A stretch of DNA of 64,000 nt, taken from contig OZ250151.1 of the NCBI GenBank assembly GCA_965237725.1, forward strand, positions 806,001-870,000, read 5' to 3'. This document shows positions 45,036 to 54,802 of this stretch, one piece after another. The notes under the pieces are model-generated. The model saw only the letters and a program-made list of their open reading frames with translations. It was not told the origin of the DNA and made no database searches. Position 1 is the first letter of the stretch. Each line of letters opens with the position of its first letter. The translations under genes and the position numbers were made by a program. The stretch comes from G965237725 sp965237725. Lineage in GTDB: Bacteria > Pseudomonadota > Gammaproteobacteria > Arenicellales > Poriferihabitantaceae.

Positions 45036-45506
45036 ATGCAATTTCTACGACGCCATTTAATTCGCGCAATCGGTTTATCGATGTTGTTTGCGTTCAACCC
45101 AGCCTTTGCGGCGGAAGGCCAATACGAAGGCGAGAAAAAAACCATTACTGGAGAAGTAATGGACACCTGGTGTTATGTATCCCAAATTATGGGCGGATCT
45201 GACTTTGTGGTTGGCACAACTCATCATGTTTGTGCGGTGTGGTGTGCTGCCGGTGGAATACCAGTAGGACTGCTGGACAAATCAGATGGCCAGATTTACA
45301 TGATCATGAGCAATGGGAACGATACCACCAGTGTGGCCAATTCATCCTTACTGGATATACAAAGCCGCGAAATCACAATTGAAGGAATAGTATTTAATCT
45401 TGATGGGATTAATTACCTGATGATTGACAATATCCTGGCGGACAATGGCATAACCAATCTAACTCACGAGATAATCGGTATCCTGCCCGGGGAGGCAAAT
45501 CCATAA
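45036..45506 (+). CDS. Exported HxxCxxxCxxGGIP cysteine-motif protein
   Basis: The 156-residue protein has a signal peptide (cut near PAFA/AEG) and then GEVMDTWC46, H63, C66 and C70 followed by GGIP. The downstream half is beta-rich, like an OB or heme-chaperone fold. It is a paralogue of the membrane-anchored protein at 11435-12211. GGAG seven bases before the ATG fixes the start. The next gene begins inside its stop codon (TAATG). With SCO and cytochrome c genes behind it, a periplasmic metal or electron-transfer role is likely. Confidence 0.65.
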   Translation: MQFLRRHLIRAIGLSMLFAFNPAFAAEGQYEGEKKTITGEVMDTWCYVSQIMGGSDFVVGTTHHVCAVWCAAGGIPVGLLDKSDGQIYMIMSNGNDTTSVANSSLLDIQSREITIEGIVFNLDGINYLMIDNILADNGITNLTHEIIGILPGEANP

Positions 45507-46069
45507 TGAGCATCACTTTGCATAAAATAAAATTTCGCCGACTCGCAATGATTTTTATTTCCACGGTCATTCTCGCCGGATTTTCAGATCAATCCTTCGC
45601 TGCAAAAAGCTGGGGTATCACAAATGAAGTGAAAGCCAAATTTATCGGTACGGTTGTGGATATAACCTGTTTATTGACCGGCGATTGCCCAGAAAACTGC
45701 GGTGAAGGTTCACGACAATTGGGATTAAAAACTGATGATCAGGGGGTGATTCTGGTGGCAAAAAATCTCACCCTTTACACTGGCGCTGCGGAAGAGCTAG
45801 TAGGATTCTGTGGCCAGGAAATTGAGGTAGATGGATTATTTACCGAAAACAGAAATGTCCGGTTTTTCCAGGTCCAGGCCATGCGTGAGATCGGCGGCAA
45901 GTGGATCGATGCAACCTTGTTCCACGATGCGTGGGCGAACCAACATGGTACCAAACCGAGAAAGGCCAAAAGATGGTATCGGAAAGACCCGCGCGTGAAA
46001 ACTATTATCGAGCGGGATGGTTACCTTGGTCTGGGTCTTGAAAAAGATGCTGAATATTTTGATCAGTAA
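45506..46069 (+). CDS. Exported cysteine-rich protein, distant paralogue of the previous gene
   Basis: The 187-residue protein has a signal peptide (~1-33) and GTVVDITC55 followed by C61PENC65GEGS, and a further C102. The order G-x-V-x-D-x-x-C, then C-x3-C-x2-G, repeats the layout of the previous gene, so I take the two as diverged duplicates. The basic C-terminal part (KPRKAKRWYRKDPR) is extra. Start overlaps the previous stop. Metal or heme binding is inferred. Confidence 0.6.
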   Translation: MSITLHKIKFRRLAMIFISTVILAGFSDQSFAAKSWGITNEVKAKFIGTVVDITCLLTGDCPENCGEGSRQLGLKTDDQGVILVAKNLTLYTGAAEELVGFCGQEIEVDGLFTENRNVRFFQVQAMREIGGKWIDATLFHDAWANQHGTKPRKAKRWYRKDPRVKTIIERDGYLGLGLEKDAEYFDQ

Positions 46070-46109
46070 AATAGTTTTTACAAAAATGGGCAAAACCTGA
46101 AATCACCAA

Positions 46110-46757
46110 ATGAACCTGACTAATTCTAAATTGGTTTTCCATTATTTGATTGTTGTAAGCCTTGCTTGCTCATCAAGTTTGTGGGCCCATGGCAAAGTAA
46201 GTCTCGACGATGGCATAAGCATTGATTCCGGTTTAACGGTTACTAACACTGACGGCACCCTGCCCTTCGCGGTGGGTGGTGATTTTGAACTGGTCGATCA
46301 TTATGGCAATACCGTATCTAACAAAGATTATCTGGGCAAACACATGCTGGTATTTTTTGGTTATGCCAGCTGTAAAAATATGTGCTCGATTTCGCTGTCC
46401 CGCATGGGAGAAGCGCTGGAACTGCTCGGCCCATCGGTTGAGAATCTTTCAGCGCTGATGGTTACCGTTGATCCGAGCAGGGATACGCCGGATGTGATGA
46501 AGTCGGAACTGGTGAAATATCACCCGAGCCTGATCGGCCTGACCGGCAGCCCAGAGCAACTGGACACAATGTATCAAGCCTACAAACAAAAACCGGTTGA
46601 CGGCACTAACGACTGGAACGGTGATCCGATTATTTCTCACACATCGTATTTTTATTTGATCGACAAACATGGCAAGTTTTCAACATTGTTTCCACCTGTA
46701 CTGAATCCCCAGAGTATGGCGGACATTATTCAAAAACATATCGACAGTGCCGTTTGA
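46110..46757 (+). CDS. SCO1/SenC-family copper chaperone-like protein
   Basis: The 215-residue protein has a signal peptide, a thioredoxin fold with FFGYASC88KNMC92 and H177 in ISHTSYFYLID, which together form the copper site of SCO proteins. SCO proteins deliver copper to cytochrome oxidase CuA or act as thiol redox proteins. No oxidase gene is nearby, so a role for the neighbouring cysteine-motif proteins is possible. It follows them by 40 bp. Confidence 0.85.
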   Translation: MNLTNSKLVFHYLIVVSLACSSSLWAHGKVSLDDGISIDSGLTVTNTDGTLPFAVGGDFELVDHYGNTVSNKDYLGKHMLVFFGYASCKNMCSISLSRMGEALELLGPSVENLSALMVTVDPSRDTPDVMKSELVKYHPSLIGLTGSPEQLDTMYQAYKQKPVDGTNDWNGDPIISHTSYFYLIDKHGKFSTLFPPVLNPQSMADIIQKHIDSAV

Positions 46758-46849
46758 TCTTCAAAAAATAATTTAGCCGTGATGCGCTGTAAAAAATTTT
46801 TAAAAACGATAGAATCTTCCATTCAAAAATTTATCTCCATAATCTAAAT

Positions 46850-47173
46850 ATGACTAACCAACTAAAAACTGTTTTATGTGCCTGGCTGATTTTATCTGTA
46901 GTTGCTTTTTCTAACATTGCCCAGGCTCAAGATGGTGCGGCTTTATATGCGGGAAAAGCCTGTCTGGCCTGTCATGGTCCTACTGGTAACGAGCCCATCA
47001 ACGACAATACTCCAAAAATTGCCGGGCAAAACAAAGGCTATCTGGTTCAACAAATGATGGATATCAAAAGTGGTGCCAGAAATAATGGACTATCGGCGCA
47101 AATGAAAGGTATTGTTTCCGGGGTAAGTGACGAAGAAATCGAAGCAATTGCTGGCTATCTCTCTGGTTTTTAA
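46850..47173 (+). CDS. Monoheme class I cytochrome c (c553-like)
   Basis: The 107-residue protein has a signal peptide (cut after AQAQ) and heme site CLACH (38-42); the distal methionine is probably M85 in LSAQMKG. It is a small periplasmic electron carrier. It is the last of the four-gene redox group, 92 bp after the SCO gene. Confidence 0.9.
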   Translation: MTNQLKTVLCAWLILSVVAFSNIAQAQDGAALYAGKACLACHGPTGNEPINDNTPKIAGQNKGYLVQQMMDIKSGARNNGLSAQMKGIVSGVSDEEIEAIAGYLSGF

Positions 47174-47200
47174 TTGTCAGCTGGTTAACCACCTGGGTCT

Positions 47201-47266
47201 GTTGACCGATTAGGCCTGCAACCGACTGGACCGGTTGATCGGTTAGGCCTGAAACCATCTGGGCAA
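47201..47266. repeat. Two-copy imperfect 33-bp tandem repeat
   Basis: GTTGACCGATTAGGCCTG at 47201 recurs as GTTGATCGGTTAGGCCTG at 47234, with similar following bases. It lies between the cytochrome gene and the convergent MFS gene. Confidence 0.6.
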
Positions 47267-47441
47267 TAGCTACACACAGACCAGAGCGTCGCAGATTAAA
47301 ATCAGCGCCCCAAGCTCTCGGGGACCCACTAACTCGCCCAGAATAACCTTCATGCCTGGCCGTTTAATCCTTAGAATAACGAAACCGTTCCAAGCAGTAA
47401 AATTCCGGTTTTGGAGGAGTTGGAATTGTCTTTAGATTAAA

Positions 47442-48680
47442 TTATGAAGGCGGTAGATTTTGATGTTTGAAAATTTTTGGTGCAAAGAAAATAATGATTA
47501 ACCCGATACAAACTAATCCAACGCCATTAATAACCAGGGCCGTATCTGCTTGAACAATCTCAGCCAGAAACCCAAGTTCAAGATGACCAAGGGGTGCAAT
47601 TCCGATGGCAAATATCCATGTCCCCATGGCTCGCCCACGCAAGCGATCCGGCACAATTAATTGCATCATACTCTGACTAAGCACATCGATGGCTGTAGCC
47701 ATAATGGACACCACGCCCACAGCCAACAACACTAGACTAAGATAAGGCGCGAGCCCTAAACCAATTACACTGAAACCAAAACAAAATACCACGATTAAAT
47801 ATATCCGCCCCTTGTTATCCAGATTTAGTGTACCAGCCAAAGCGATTCCGGCCAGAACACCGCCGCATGCCCGCGCGCCATGCATATAGCCCAGCCCATT
47901 GGCACCTGCTTCGAATTTCAACGTCGCAAGTTCGGGCAGGGCCGTGGCAAATGAAAATCCCAGCACTTCTACCGCAGCAGTAATCCCAATTAAAACCAGC
48001 AGGTTTTTATTGTTGCAAATCTCAAACCAGTAGTCCCGTAGATTATCCCCGACTGATTCAACAACAGCATCAACGGATTTACCCAGCGTGGTCAGTCGAC
48101 CCAAAAGTAGTAATGCACAACAATGCCCAACACACAATATAAAAAATGCACTGCTAGGGCCCAAATAATGTAAGGCCGTCCCGGCCACGAATGCGCCGAG
48201 CAATTGCCCAAACCGATATGCCAGATTAAGTAAACCGAGACTGGAAACGATATTTTTGCCGCCGACAATATCGTAAGCATAGCTGGACTTAATCGGCTCA
48301 TAAACCGCGCGGTGAATTCCCAATATGAAGATCATTAATAGCAATTGCCATAGTTCAAATTTGCCCAGCAGAAACAGAATCCCTAGCGTGCCCAAGGTAA
48401 CTATGATTGCGATCTCGACCAGGGGCAACAGTATTCGCCGATCAAATCGATCAGCAACTACCCCTGCGGGCGCACCAAATAGCAACATCGGTCCAGTATA
48501 AAACGCCAGTGAAATTCCAACCCATGCAGTTGAATCTGTCAGTTCGTAAATCAGGTAGCCAAATAAAACCTGTTCACCCATCGCGCCAATGGCGTTAAAA
48601 AACGTCGCAGTCCACAACCGGAGAAAATCAGGGGCTTCAAATGAAGGATTCTGGAAAATCCGAAATATATGTGAAATCAA
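47442..48680 (-). CDS. MFS transporter (enterobactin-exporter-like/MFS_3 group)
   Basis: The 412-residue protein has twelve hydrophobic segments and the loop motif GVVADRFDRRILLP between segments 2 and 3. The N-terminal FLRLWTATFFNAIG is typical of the EntS-like group. Probably an exporter of small molecules; substrate unknown. It is convergent with the cytochrome gene and divergent from the deacylase gene. Confidence 0.85.
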   Translation of the reverse strand: MISHIFRIFQNPSFEAPDFLRLWTATFFNAIGAMGEQVLFGYLIYELTDSTAWVGISLAFYTGPMLLFGAPAGVVADRFDRRILLPLVEIAIIVTLGTLGILFLLGKFELWQLLLMIFILGIHRAVYEPIKSSYAYDIVGGKNIVSSLGLLNLAYRFGQLLGAFVAGTALHYLGPSSAFFILCVGHCCALLLLGRLTTLGKSVDAVVESVGDNLRDYWFEICNNKNLLVLIGITAAVEVLGFSFATALPELATLKFEAGANGLGYMHGARACGGVLAGIALAGTLNLDNKGRIYLIVVFCFGFSVIGLGLAPYLSLVLLAVGVVSIMATAIDVLSQSMMQLIVPDRLRGRAMGTWIFAIGIAPLGHLELGFLAEIVQADTALVINGVGLVCIGLIIIFFAPKIFKHQNLPPS

Positions 48681-48867
48681 TTAAATTGAGTTTTAAAAAA
48701 GAACGTGAAGGAAAAATGTAAATTTCCAGGGAAGGTCAAAATTATAAACCAGCTATAACCATAAATGCCGGGTAAAAATTCATCAAACGTATAACTTTTC
48801 AGAAGATTCGCAAGTGAACTAGGTGTATGCTAGCCGGTCCAAATTACAATAACCGTTGAGGTGAGCT

Positions 48868-49890
48868 ATGTCCGATGACACTAATATTCGTTGTGATATT
48901 GACTTTGACGCTCAGGGCAAACAAAGCAGTTTTCTTGGCGTACCCATTTCGACAAACGAATCTGCTTACGGCACCATAACCATTCCCATAACCGTTGTTG
49001 CCAATGGCGAAGGGCCAACCATGTCTTTTACTGGTGGCGTCCACGGTGATGAATATGAAGGCCCAGTAACTTTGATGAAGCTGGCCCAGTCATTACGCGC
49101 GGAAGAAATCAATGGACGTGTGATTATTATTCCCTGCCTGAATTTACCTGCGGTTCTGGCCGGCGCGCGATGTTCACCAATCGATGACCTTAACCTCAAT
49201 AGAGTATTTCCGGGAATAGCTCAAGGGAGTATCACCGAATCCATTGCCCACTATGTCAGCACGGTTCTGGTCCCGCTTTCAGACGTTCATCTGGACATGC
49301 ATTCTGGCGGCAAGACCCTGGAATATTTACCCAGCATGTATGCCAGTAACTGGGTTGGTGAAGACAAAAATGACGATTCCATGAAAGCGTCCATGGCATT
49401 CGGCGCCGACGTCACTCTGGTATCCGATGAACACCCCGACACCGGCCGATTCCTTTCTACGGTTTTTAGCGCCGCGGGAATACCCAATTATTCAACTGAA
49501 CTCGGTGGTGCTGGCATCGTTAACCCTTATATCATTGAGACGGCGGAGCATGGCGTCATTAATATGTTAAAGCACTACGGAATTATGGATGGCGATCAAA
49601 CTACGCCGGAAATGCAGGGGCGCGGTCCAACCCGTCTGGCCAAAGTCAAAGACGTTGACTGTTATGTCATGTCCCCTGACGACGGCTTGTATGAACCATT
49701 TGTCGATCTGGGAGATGATATCGACCAGGGCCAGGCCCTGGGACAGGTTCACTATCCTCAGCATCATAATGTACCGCCATGGGAAGTGGTGTCCCCAAGA
49801 TCCGGGTTCTTGTTGTGCAAACGCCCACCGGGCAAGGTACAAAGAGGTGACAACATTGCCATTATCGCTCAAGACGTTGATTCCGATTAG
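48868..49890 (+). CDS. Succinylglutamate desuccinylase/aspartoacylase-family deacylase, DoeB-like
   Basis: The 340-residue zinc amidohydrolase has GGVHGDEYEG (H59, E62), H145 in LDMHSGG and a C-terminal biotinyl-like domain. This layout is shared by DoeB, which deacetylates N-acetyl-diaminobutyrate in ectoine breakdown. No other ectoine gene stands next to it, apart from the distant M24 remnant at the left edge of the window. A GAGGTGAG ribosome binding site precedes the ATG. The substrate is inferred. Confidence 0.75.
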   Translation: MSDDTNIRCDIDFDAQGKQSSFLGVPISTNESAYGTITIPITVVANGEGPTMSFTGGVHGDEYEGPVTLMKLAQSLRAEEINGRVIIIPCLNLPAVLAGARCSPIDDLNLNRVFPGIAQGSITESIAHYVSTVLVPLSDVHLDMHSGGKTLEYLPSMYASNWVGEDKNDDSMKASMAFGADVTLVSDEHPDTGRFLSTVFSAAGIPNYSTELGGAGIVNPYIIETAEHGVINMLKHYGIMDGDQTTPEMQGRGPTRLAKVKDVDCYVMSPDDGLYEPFVDLGDDIDQGQALGQVHYPQHHNVPPWEVVSPRSGFLLCKRPPGKVQRGDNIAIIAQDVDSD

Positions 49891-49916
49891 TTGTTATTTT
49901 CCTGACTTAAATTTTT

Positions 49917-50702
49917 ATGTCAGATAAAATGTCAGCCCAGTTAGATTTTACCGGTCGTGTGGCACTGGTAACCGGCGGCGCCAGCGGCATCGGCTTTGCT
50001 GTTGCAACCCAACTGGCGGAGTTAGGCGCCAAAATAGCCATTGCAGATCAAAACCATGACGGCGCACAGGCTGCCATAAATAAACTCGATTCCAAACACA
50101 AAAATCTGGCGATTCAGGTCGATGTCAGTAGTCCGGATGATTGCAAGAACATGGTGGCCACCGCAGTAGATGAATTGGGAAAAATTGATATCCTCGTCCA
50201 CAGCGCTGGTGTTGGCATCGAAAAATCGTTTCTTGAAACCACACCCCAGGAGTGGCAACGACTCATAGATATCGATTTGTCGGGTACGTTTTATGCATGC
50301 CAGGCCACGGCAAAGCATATGGTAGAAAACCGATATGGTCGGATCATTAACCTGTCATCTACCGCAGGAATTCGCGGTGGAACTGGAAGAACCGCTTATG
50401 GATCCGCTAAAGGTGGGGTAATCTCGCTGACCAAAGTCATGGCTGTGGAGCTGGCGCAATACGGCATAACCGCAAATGCCCTGGCACCCGGCGCCATAGA
50501 AACCGAGCTCGTCGCCAAAATGCATTCCGAAGAAACTCGAACCGTCTATCGTGCCGGTATTCCCCTGGACCGCTACGGCACACCAGAAGAAACGGCATTT
50601 ACCGCGGTATTTCTTGCCAGCAAACAGGCTGGATATATAACCGGCCATATTCTGGCAGTAGATGGTGGTTTTCTGGCTGCCGGAATCATGCACAAAAATT
50701 AA
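49917..50702 (+). CDS. Short-chain dehydrogenase/reductase
   Basis: The 261-residue protein has TGGASGIG (19-26), HSAG and the Y161-x3-K165 site, plus a C-terminal YITGHILAVDGGFLAAG. It belongs to the classical FabG-like SDR group. It starts 27 bp after the DoeB-like gene, so the two may be one transcript. Substrate unknown. Confidence 0.85.
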   Translation: MSDKMSAQLDFTGRVALVTGGASGIGFAVATQLAELGAKIAIADQNHDGAQAAINKLDSKHKNLAIQVDVSSPDDCKNMVATAVDELGKIDILVHSAGVGIEKSFLETTPQEWQRLIDIDLSGTFYACQATAKHMVENRYGRIINLSSTAGIRGGTGRTAYGSAKGGVISLTKVMAVELAQYGITANALAPGAIETELVAKMHSEETRTVYRAGIPLDRYGTPEETAFTAVFLASKQAGYITGHILAVDGGFLAAGIMHKN

Positions 50703-50871
50703 ACTGAGGCCTGATTTTTACCGACATATATGGTTTAATGGCAGTAGACAACGTAATGGCTGTATAAAAACTTGCTTGCCATAACGTTGGCTGACAATGG
50801 GGGCTTCAAATTAGTATTAAGCTAATTTTGTTGCAATATCGTCAACACTTAAGTTTTGGGGAACTTAAACA

Positions 50872-51213
50872 ATGACAAAAATAAATCTCAATGGTCGGGC
50901 GCGCCACAAGCTGCCTCTCTTGGTTTTCTTGTTCGCTTTACTTCTTGGGCCACAACTGGGCCACGCTACAGAAATCGTTTTGGATCCACCGATGAATAAC
51001 GAAGGACAAAATATGGTTGTCGGTAGTTCGCCTATCTGGACTGTATTTGTTAAAAAAGGATTTGGTATACCCAGAGTTCAGGTATTCGATGAGATTAACC
51101 GTTTGCATGGCGTAATGGCTAAAAAGGGCTGGGAATTCAAGAATTTATTCGTTTACCTCGAAAATGGTGATCTGCAGGGTGTTCTGGTCACCTATACACG
51201 AGATTCAAATTAA
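50872..51213 (+). CDS. Small exported protein of unknown function
   Basis: The 113-residue product has a signal peptide (~1-32, cut after GHA) and a mature part of ~80 residues with no cysteines. A GGGGAAC ribosome binding site precedes the ATG. I do not recognise a family. Confidence 0.6.
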   Translation: MTKINLNGRARHKLPLLVFLFALLLGPQLGHATEIVLDPPMNNEGQNMVVGSSPIWTVFVKKGFGIPRVQVFDEINRLHGVMAKKGWEFKNLFVYLENGDLQGVLVTYTRDSN

Positions 51214-51715
51214 GGGTGCCTGAAGGGGGCTATTTCAGATCGCTGTGCAAGGAAGCGCACGGCCTGATATTAAAATAATCACAGTTTGGTTGTTCTATGA
51301 TTGTACCAGCCTGGTTGGGAATTGTGTCTATACACTCAAATTGACTGGCAAATTCTGACCAATAAGCGTCAATTTTGTTTTCAGAAAAGTTTGGTCGATT
51401 TTTTCTGGCCAAATACTGATAACCCCAATTTTGTGACGTTCTGCACTCCCAGGCAATTGCGGCGCGCCATATCTACGATATCTGTTCTCACTTAAGCCAA
51501 ATAGTTAATAGTAATTCCCACCGATTCTATTATAGTAAGTCTTTGAGATGCATATCCGAATTACCTGCACGAGTAAAACCCGCCTTCCTGTAGACTAGTG
51601 TTCTGGTTAAGCTTAAATTCAGAAGCTGGGAAGTACACTGGATGTGGGTAAAATGTTGGAAACCATCATTTGTCATTCACAACTTAGATTTCATAACTTA
51701 GATTAAGGGGTAGCT
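51214..51715. other. 502-bp region without a supported gene
   Basis: Two short overlapping open frames on opposite strands (60 and 64 codons) lack ribosome binding sites. The end of the region holds the promoter and the AGGGG ribosome binding site of the next lipoprotein gene. Confidence 0.4.
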
Positions 51716-52114
51716 ATGAAAAATTTCAAATTCAGCCGAACATTCGCAATAGTCATTGTCATATTGTCGATGTCTATCAGCGCCTGTAGCTCATTCGGTC
51801 ATCATTCAAATAAGTGGCGTATCGAAGTCAGCGAGGGTGCAAAATCCTCAGGCAATATCATTTTTCGGGTCAGCCCCATCGGTGGGGATGACGTCATCGT
51901 TGATGTTGGTATACAACAGGGGACTGGGGAAAACGAAATAGCTCGCCAAATCAGAAATGGATTTGCCCAAACGCTTTCACACGACGCTTATAGTTTCGAG
52001 ACTGACGATGGCGAAGATGTACTTGTCAAGAAGCGAAGCGGCGCCGCCAATTTTCACATCGACCTAATTGAAAATACAGTGAAGAGTGTACGGATAAACA
52101 TTGATCGGGAATAG
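51716..52114 (+). CDS. Small lipoprotein of unknown function
   Basis: The 132-residue protein has a lipoprotein signal (MSISACSS, cysteine at 24) and a ~105-residue beta-rich mature part. An AAGGGG ribosome binding site is well placed. No family recognised. It is followed by 290 bp with nothing evident. Confidence 0.65.
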   Translation: MKNFKFSRTFAIVIVILSMSISACSSFGHHSNKWRIEVSEGAKSSGNIIFRVSPIGGDDVIVDVGIQQGTGENEIARQIRNGFAQTLSHDAYSFETDDGEDVLVKKRSGAANFHIDLIENTVKSVRINIDRE

Positions 52115-52404
52115 TACAAAATAATTCTATTGACCTGAAAAATCAAGGAATACATTTTCGGGTTTTTACTGAACTGACTCCGAAGTTTGTAGTACTAATT
52201 TGCTGTTGTTAACATTTTAGTTTGACGGTACTGCTGCCAAAGCAACAACAGCAACATCTAAATTGGCAATTTATTCGTTGACCTTGAAAACGCAGCGGTG
52301 ATCGCCCTCGAATTAAACTTGCGATAGCCGTGGGGAACTTGCTTTTTCTGGGCTAATGGTTAGTATCGAATTTTCGAACTCTCTCCTTAGCGTTACTCCA
52401 ACCG

Positions 52405-53928
52405 TTGAAAAAAGTAATCTTCAGTCTACTGACCATTGTATGCATCTTTACTTTGTGGTCAATATCAGATGTGTTGGGTAGAGACGCCAGTTATACGGAC
52501 GATAAATACGACTTTGGTAATTCCATTTATATCTACCGATGGATACAAATATTTGTGGGATTTATACCATTCTGGTTGCTGATCACTAGATTCACAAAAT
52601 CAAAACAAATCCTTAATGATAGTGCTGTCAACTGGATACAGATTCGACTATTTGCAATCGCAGTATTTATCGCCTTATTGATTACTTCAATTGCATTTGG
52701 ATATGGTATTTTTGATGGGGACCATTTTTTACTGCGCTCCTTTTTCCAAAGTTCGTTACTGTTATGCCTCGAACTATGGGCCATCCTGTTATTGACCCAC
52801 GGTAGTAGTTTGATTCTAACCAATCAATGGTCCCGACGTATAGAAATATTGATTTTTAACATGGCGCTCACTGTTTTTTCTCTGGAAATAGTTTTAACAG
52901 GGTATTCCAAGATTTCTCCCAGCCCATTGCTTTGGGATCAATCTTCCATTGTTGATCGAATAACTGCTAATAAAATGGAACCCAAAACAAAGTACTACGA
53001 CACTTTTATCAATAGTACGGGTTACCATGATGGCGAGTTTTTCGCGTCCACAGAATCAGATTTTGTTATCGCAATGTTGGCCGATTCTTTTGGCGTTGGA
53101 ATTGTTCCATATGATTTCAATTATTCGACAATTGCAGAAAAACTTCTTCAAAAATCCCTTGGCAAAGAATACCAACGGATTGCAATTCATAATTTTGGCA
53201 TCCCCGCCATCGGCATGGATGACTATGCCTATTTGCTTAATAGCGAAGTATTGCAATACAAACCCGATATGGTATTGGTCTCTGTCTTTATCGGCAACGA
53301 TCTGCTGGATTCAATCCCTAAAAAGCGAGTTTATTACGCAATCCAAAATTGGATTTTAGGTCAATTGCCAATTCGAATTTTATCCATTGTTCGCGAAAGT
53401 AACCTGAGTATTGATCACGATGTAACCAATATTGGGAAATCCAGGGATTCGGGGGATGAAGTCCCAGAGCATATATTCGACTGGCGAAAAGAGAAACCAA
53501 GATTTTCCAAAAAAGCATATCTGGCAGTTGAACGAGCTCGGGTCGAAGTTAACAACCTGGAGAATCCTGAACTCGAAGCTCATTACCAGCACTTCTTCAA
53601 AATTTCACGATACTTCCAGTCTATGCTGGGTGATAGCGTTTTTTTCGTCTTAATCCCTGATGAATTTCAGGTCAATGATGCTCTGTACGATGAAATAATT
53701 GAGGCTAAAGCTAATCCACAAAGTTACATCCGAAACTATCCACAAAGCAGGATAATTGAATTTTTTAATCAAAACAGCATTGCATACCTCGATTTACTCC
53801 CGGTGTTGAAGGCACAACAAAAATTTGGCAGAACCTATCATCTGCAAAATACCCATTGGAATGCACGCGGCAATAAAATTGCAGGGGAGGAAATTGCACA
53901 ATTTATTCTGGAAATTAAAAAAAAATAG
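52405..53928 (+). CDS. Membrane protein with C-terminal SGNH-hydrolase-like domain
   Basis: The 507-residue protein has about five membrane segments in its first ~170 residues. A SGNH-like domain follows, with the nucleophile in LADSFG (S228), GNDLL and a C-terminal NTHWNARGN (H484). Relatives are O-acetyl transferases or esterases of surface glycans, such as AlgX-like proteins. It begins with TTG (weak ribosome binding site) and converges on the TauE/SafE gene, leaving one base between stops. Confidence 0.7.
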   Translation: MKKVIFSLLTIVCIFTLWSISDVLGRDASYTDDKYDFGNSIYIYRWIQIFVGFIPFWLLITRFTKSKQILNDSAVNWIQIRLFAIAVFIALLITSIAFGYGIFDGDHFLLRSFFQSSLLLCLELWAILLLTHGSSLILTNQWSRRIEILIFNMALTVFSLEIVLTGYSKISPSPLLWDQSSIVDRITANKMEPKTKYYDTFINSTGYHDGEFFASTESDFVIAMLADSFGVGIVPYDFNYSTIAEKLLQKSLGKEYQRIAIHNFGIPAIGMDDYAYLLNSEVLQYKPDMVLVSVFIGNDLLDSIPKKRVYYAIQNWILGQLPIRILSIVRESNLSIDHDVTNIGKSRDSGDEVPEHIFDWRKEKPRFSKKAYLAVERARVEVNNLENPELEAHYQHFFKISRYFQSMLGDSVFFVLIPDEFQVNDALYDEIIEAKANPQSYIRNYPQSRIIEFFNQNSIAYLDLLPVLKAQQKFGRTYHLQNTHWNARGNKIAGEEIAQFILEIKKK

Positions 53929-53929
53929 C

Positions 53930-54688
53930 TCAATAATTTACCGCGGCAATACAACCACATACAGTCATCACAAAAAGAAACCACTTCAGGTATTGGGTTT
54001 TAACCTTAATTGCAATTTTTACCGCAAGGTGAGCGCCCAGCATTGTCCCTACGGCCAGAATAAGTCCAGGTACCCACAATACCTGATCTCTGGCGATGAA
54101 TATGGCCAGGGCAACGCCGGTAAATGCCATAGTCAATAATATTTTCAACGCAATGGCGCGAACCAGATCATATCGAAGGGTTCCTGCTAATGCGCCCAAC
54201 AAAATAAACCCAACACCCGCTTCAACAAACCCACCATAAAATCCGGCAAAGCCAAGTCCCCACCAGGAAGCCGGGGTGGATTTTACCCGGTTGGGGATAG
54301 TTCCAAGGGGTGGCGCGATAACCGAGGGTTTAATCAGTATGATCAACGACATGGTTAACATTGAACCCAACAACAAGGGTTTGACTATCCAGGTTGGCGC
54401 ATAAGATGCGCAAATTGCACCGACCAAACCACCCAGCAGAGTTGGCACCATAATTGGCCCAATGTCATGGGTATCCAGTCTGTCATTATCGTGGAACCCC
54501 TTGAGCCCAACCACAGATCTTAGGAACACCCCGACCCGATTGGTTGCATTGGCCACCTCTGGCGGCATACCCATCACCATCAAGGTGGGCAGGGTGAGAT
54601 TGGATCCACCCCCGGCCAGGGTCCCGATCACACCCGCAACAATGCCAACCATGATAAGGACTATTGCATATGTAACCGAAATTTCCAT
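53930..54688 (-). CDS. TauE/SafE-family sulfite/anion exporter
   Basis: The 252-residue protein has about eight membrane segments, the family start GIVAGVIGTLAGGGSNLTLP and the second-half repeat AGFYGGFVEAGVGFI. Members export sulfite, sulfoacetate or similar anions. It is not next to the ABC importer of this window, so a link to sulfonate use is only a possibility. Confidence 0.85.
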   Translation of the reverse strand: MEISVTYAIVLIMVGIVAGVIGTLAGGGSNLTLPTLMVMGMPPEVANATNRVGVFLRSVVGLKGFHDNDRLDTHDIGPIMVPTLLGGLVGAICASYAPTWIVKPLLLGSMLTMSLIILIKPSVIAPPLGTIPNRVKSTPASWWGLGFAGFYGGFVEAGVGFILLGALAGTLRYDLVRAIALKILLTMAFTGVALAIFIARDQVLWVPGLILAVGTMLGAHLAVKIAIKVKTQYLKWFLFVMTVCGCIAAVNY

Positions 54689-54802
54689 GGAACGTTATTT
54701 TAGTTTGGAATTATCTGTGAATAGTATGTTATTTGGTCATTCCTTGGAATAACCGCTTTTAACAATATCAACTCACCAGCAAGCTTGATTTATACTTGGC
54801 CC

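Noticed and set aside
47201..47266. Terminator of the cytochrome c gene
   Set aside because: The region holds an imperfect repeat but no hairpin with a T-run.
51230..51495. Short frames on both strands between the small exported protein and lipoprotein genes
   Set aside because: No ribosome binding sites, mutual overlap and no recognisable features.
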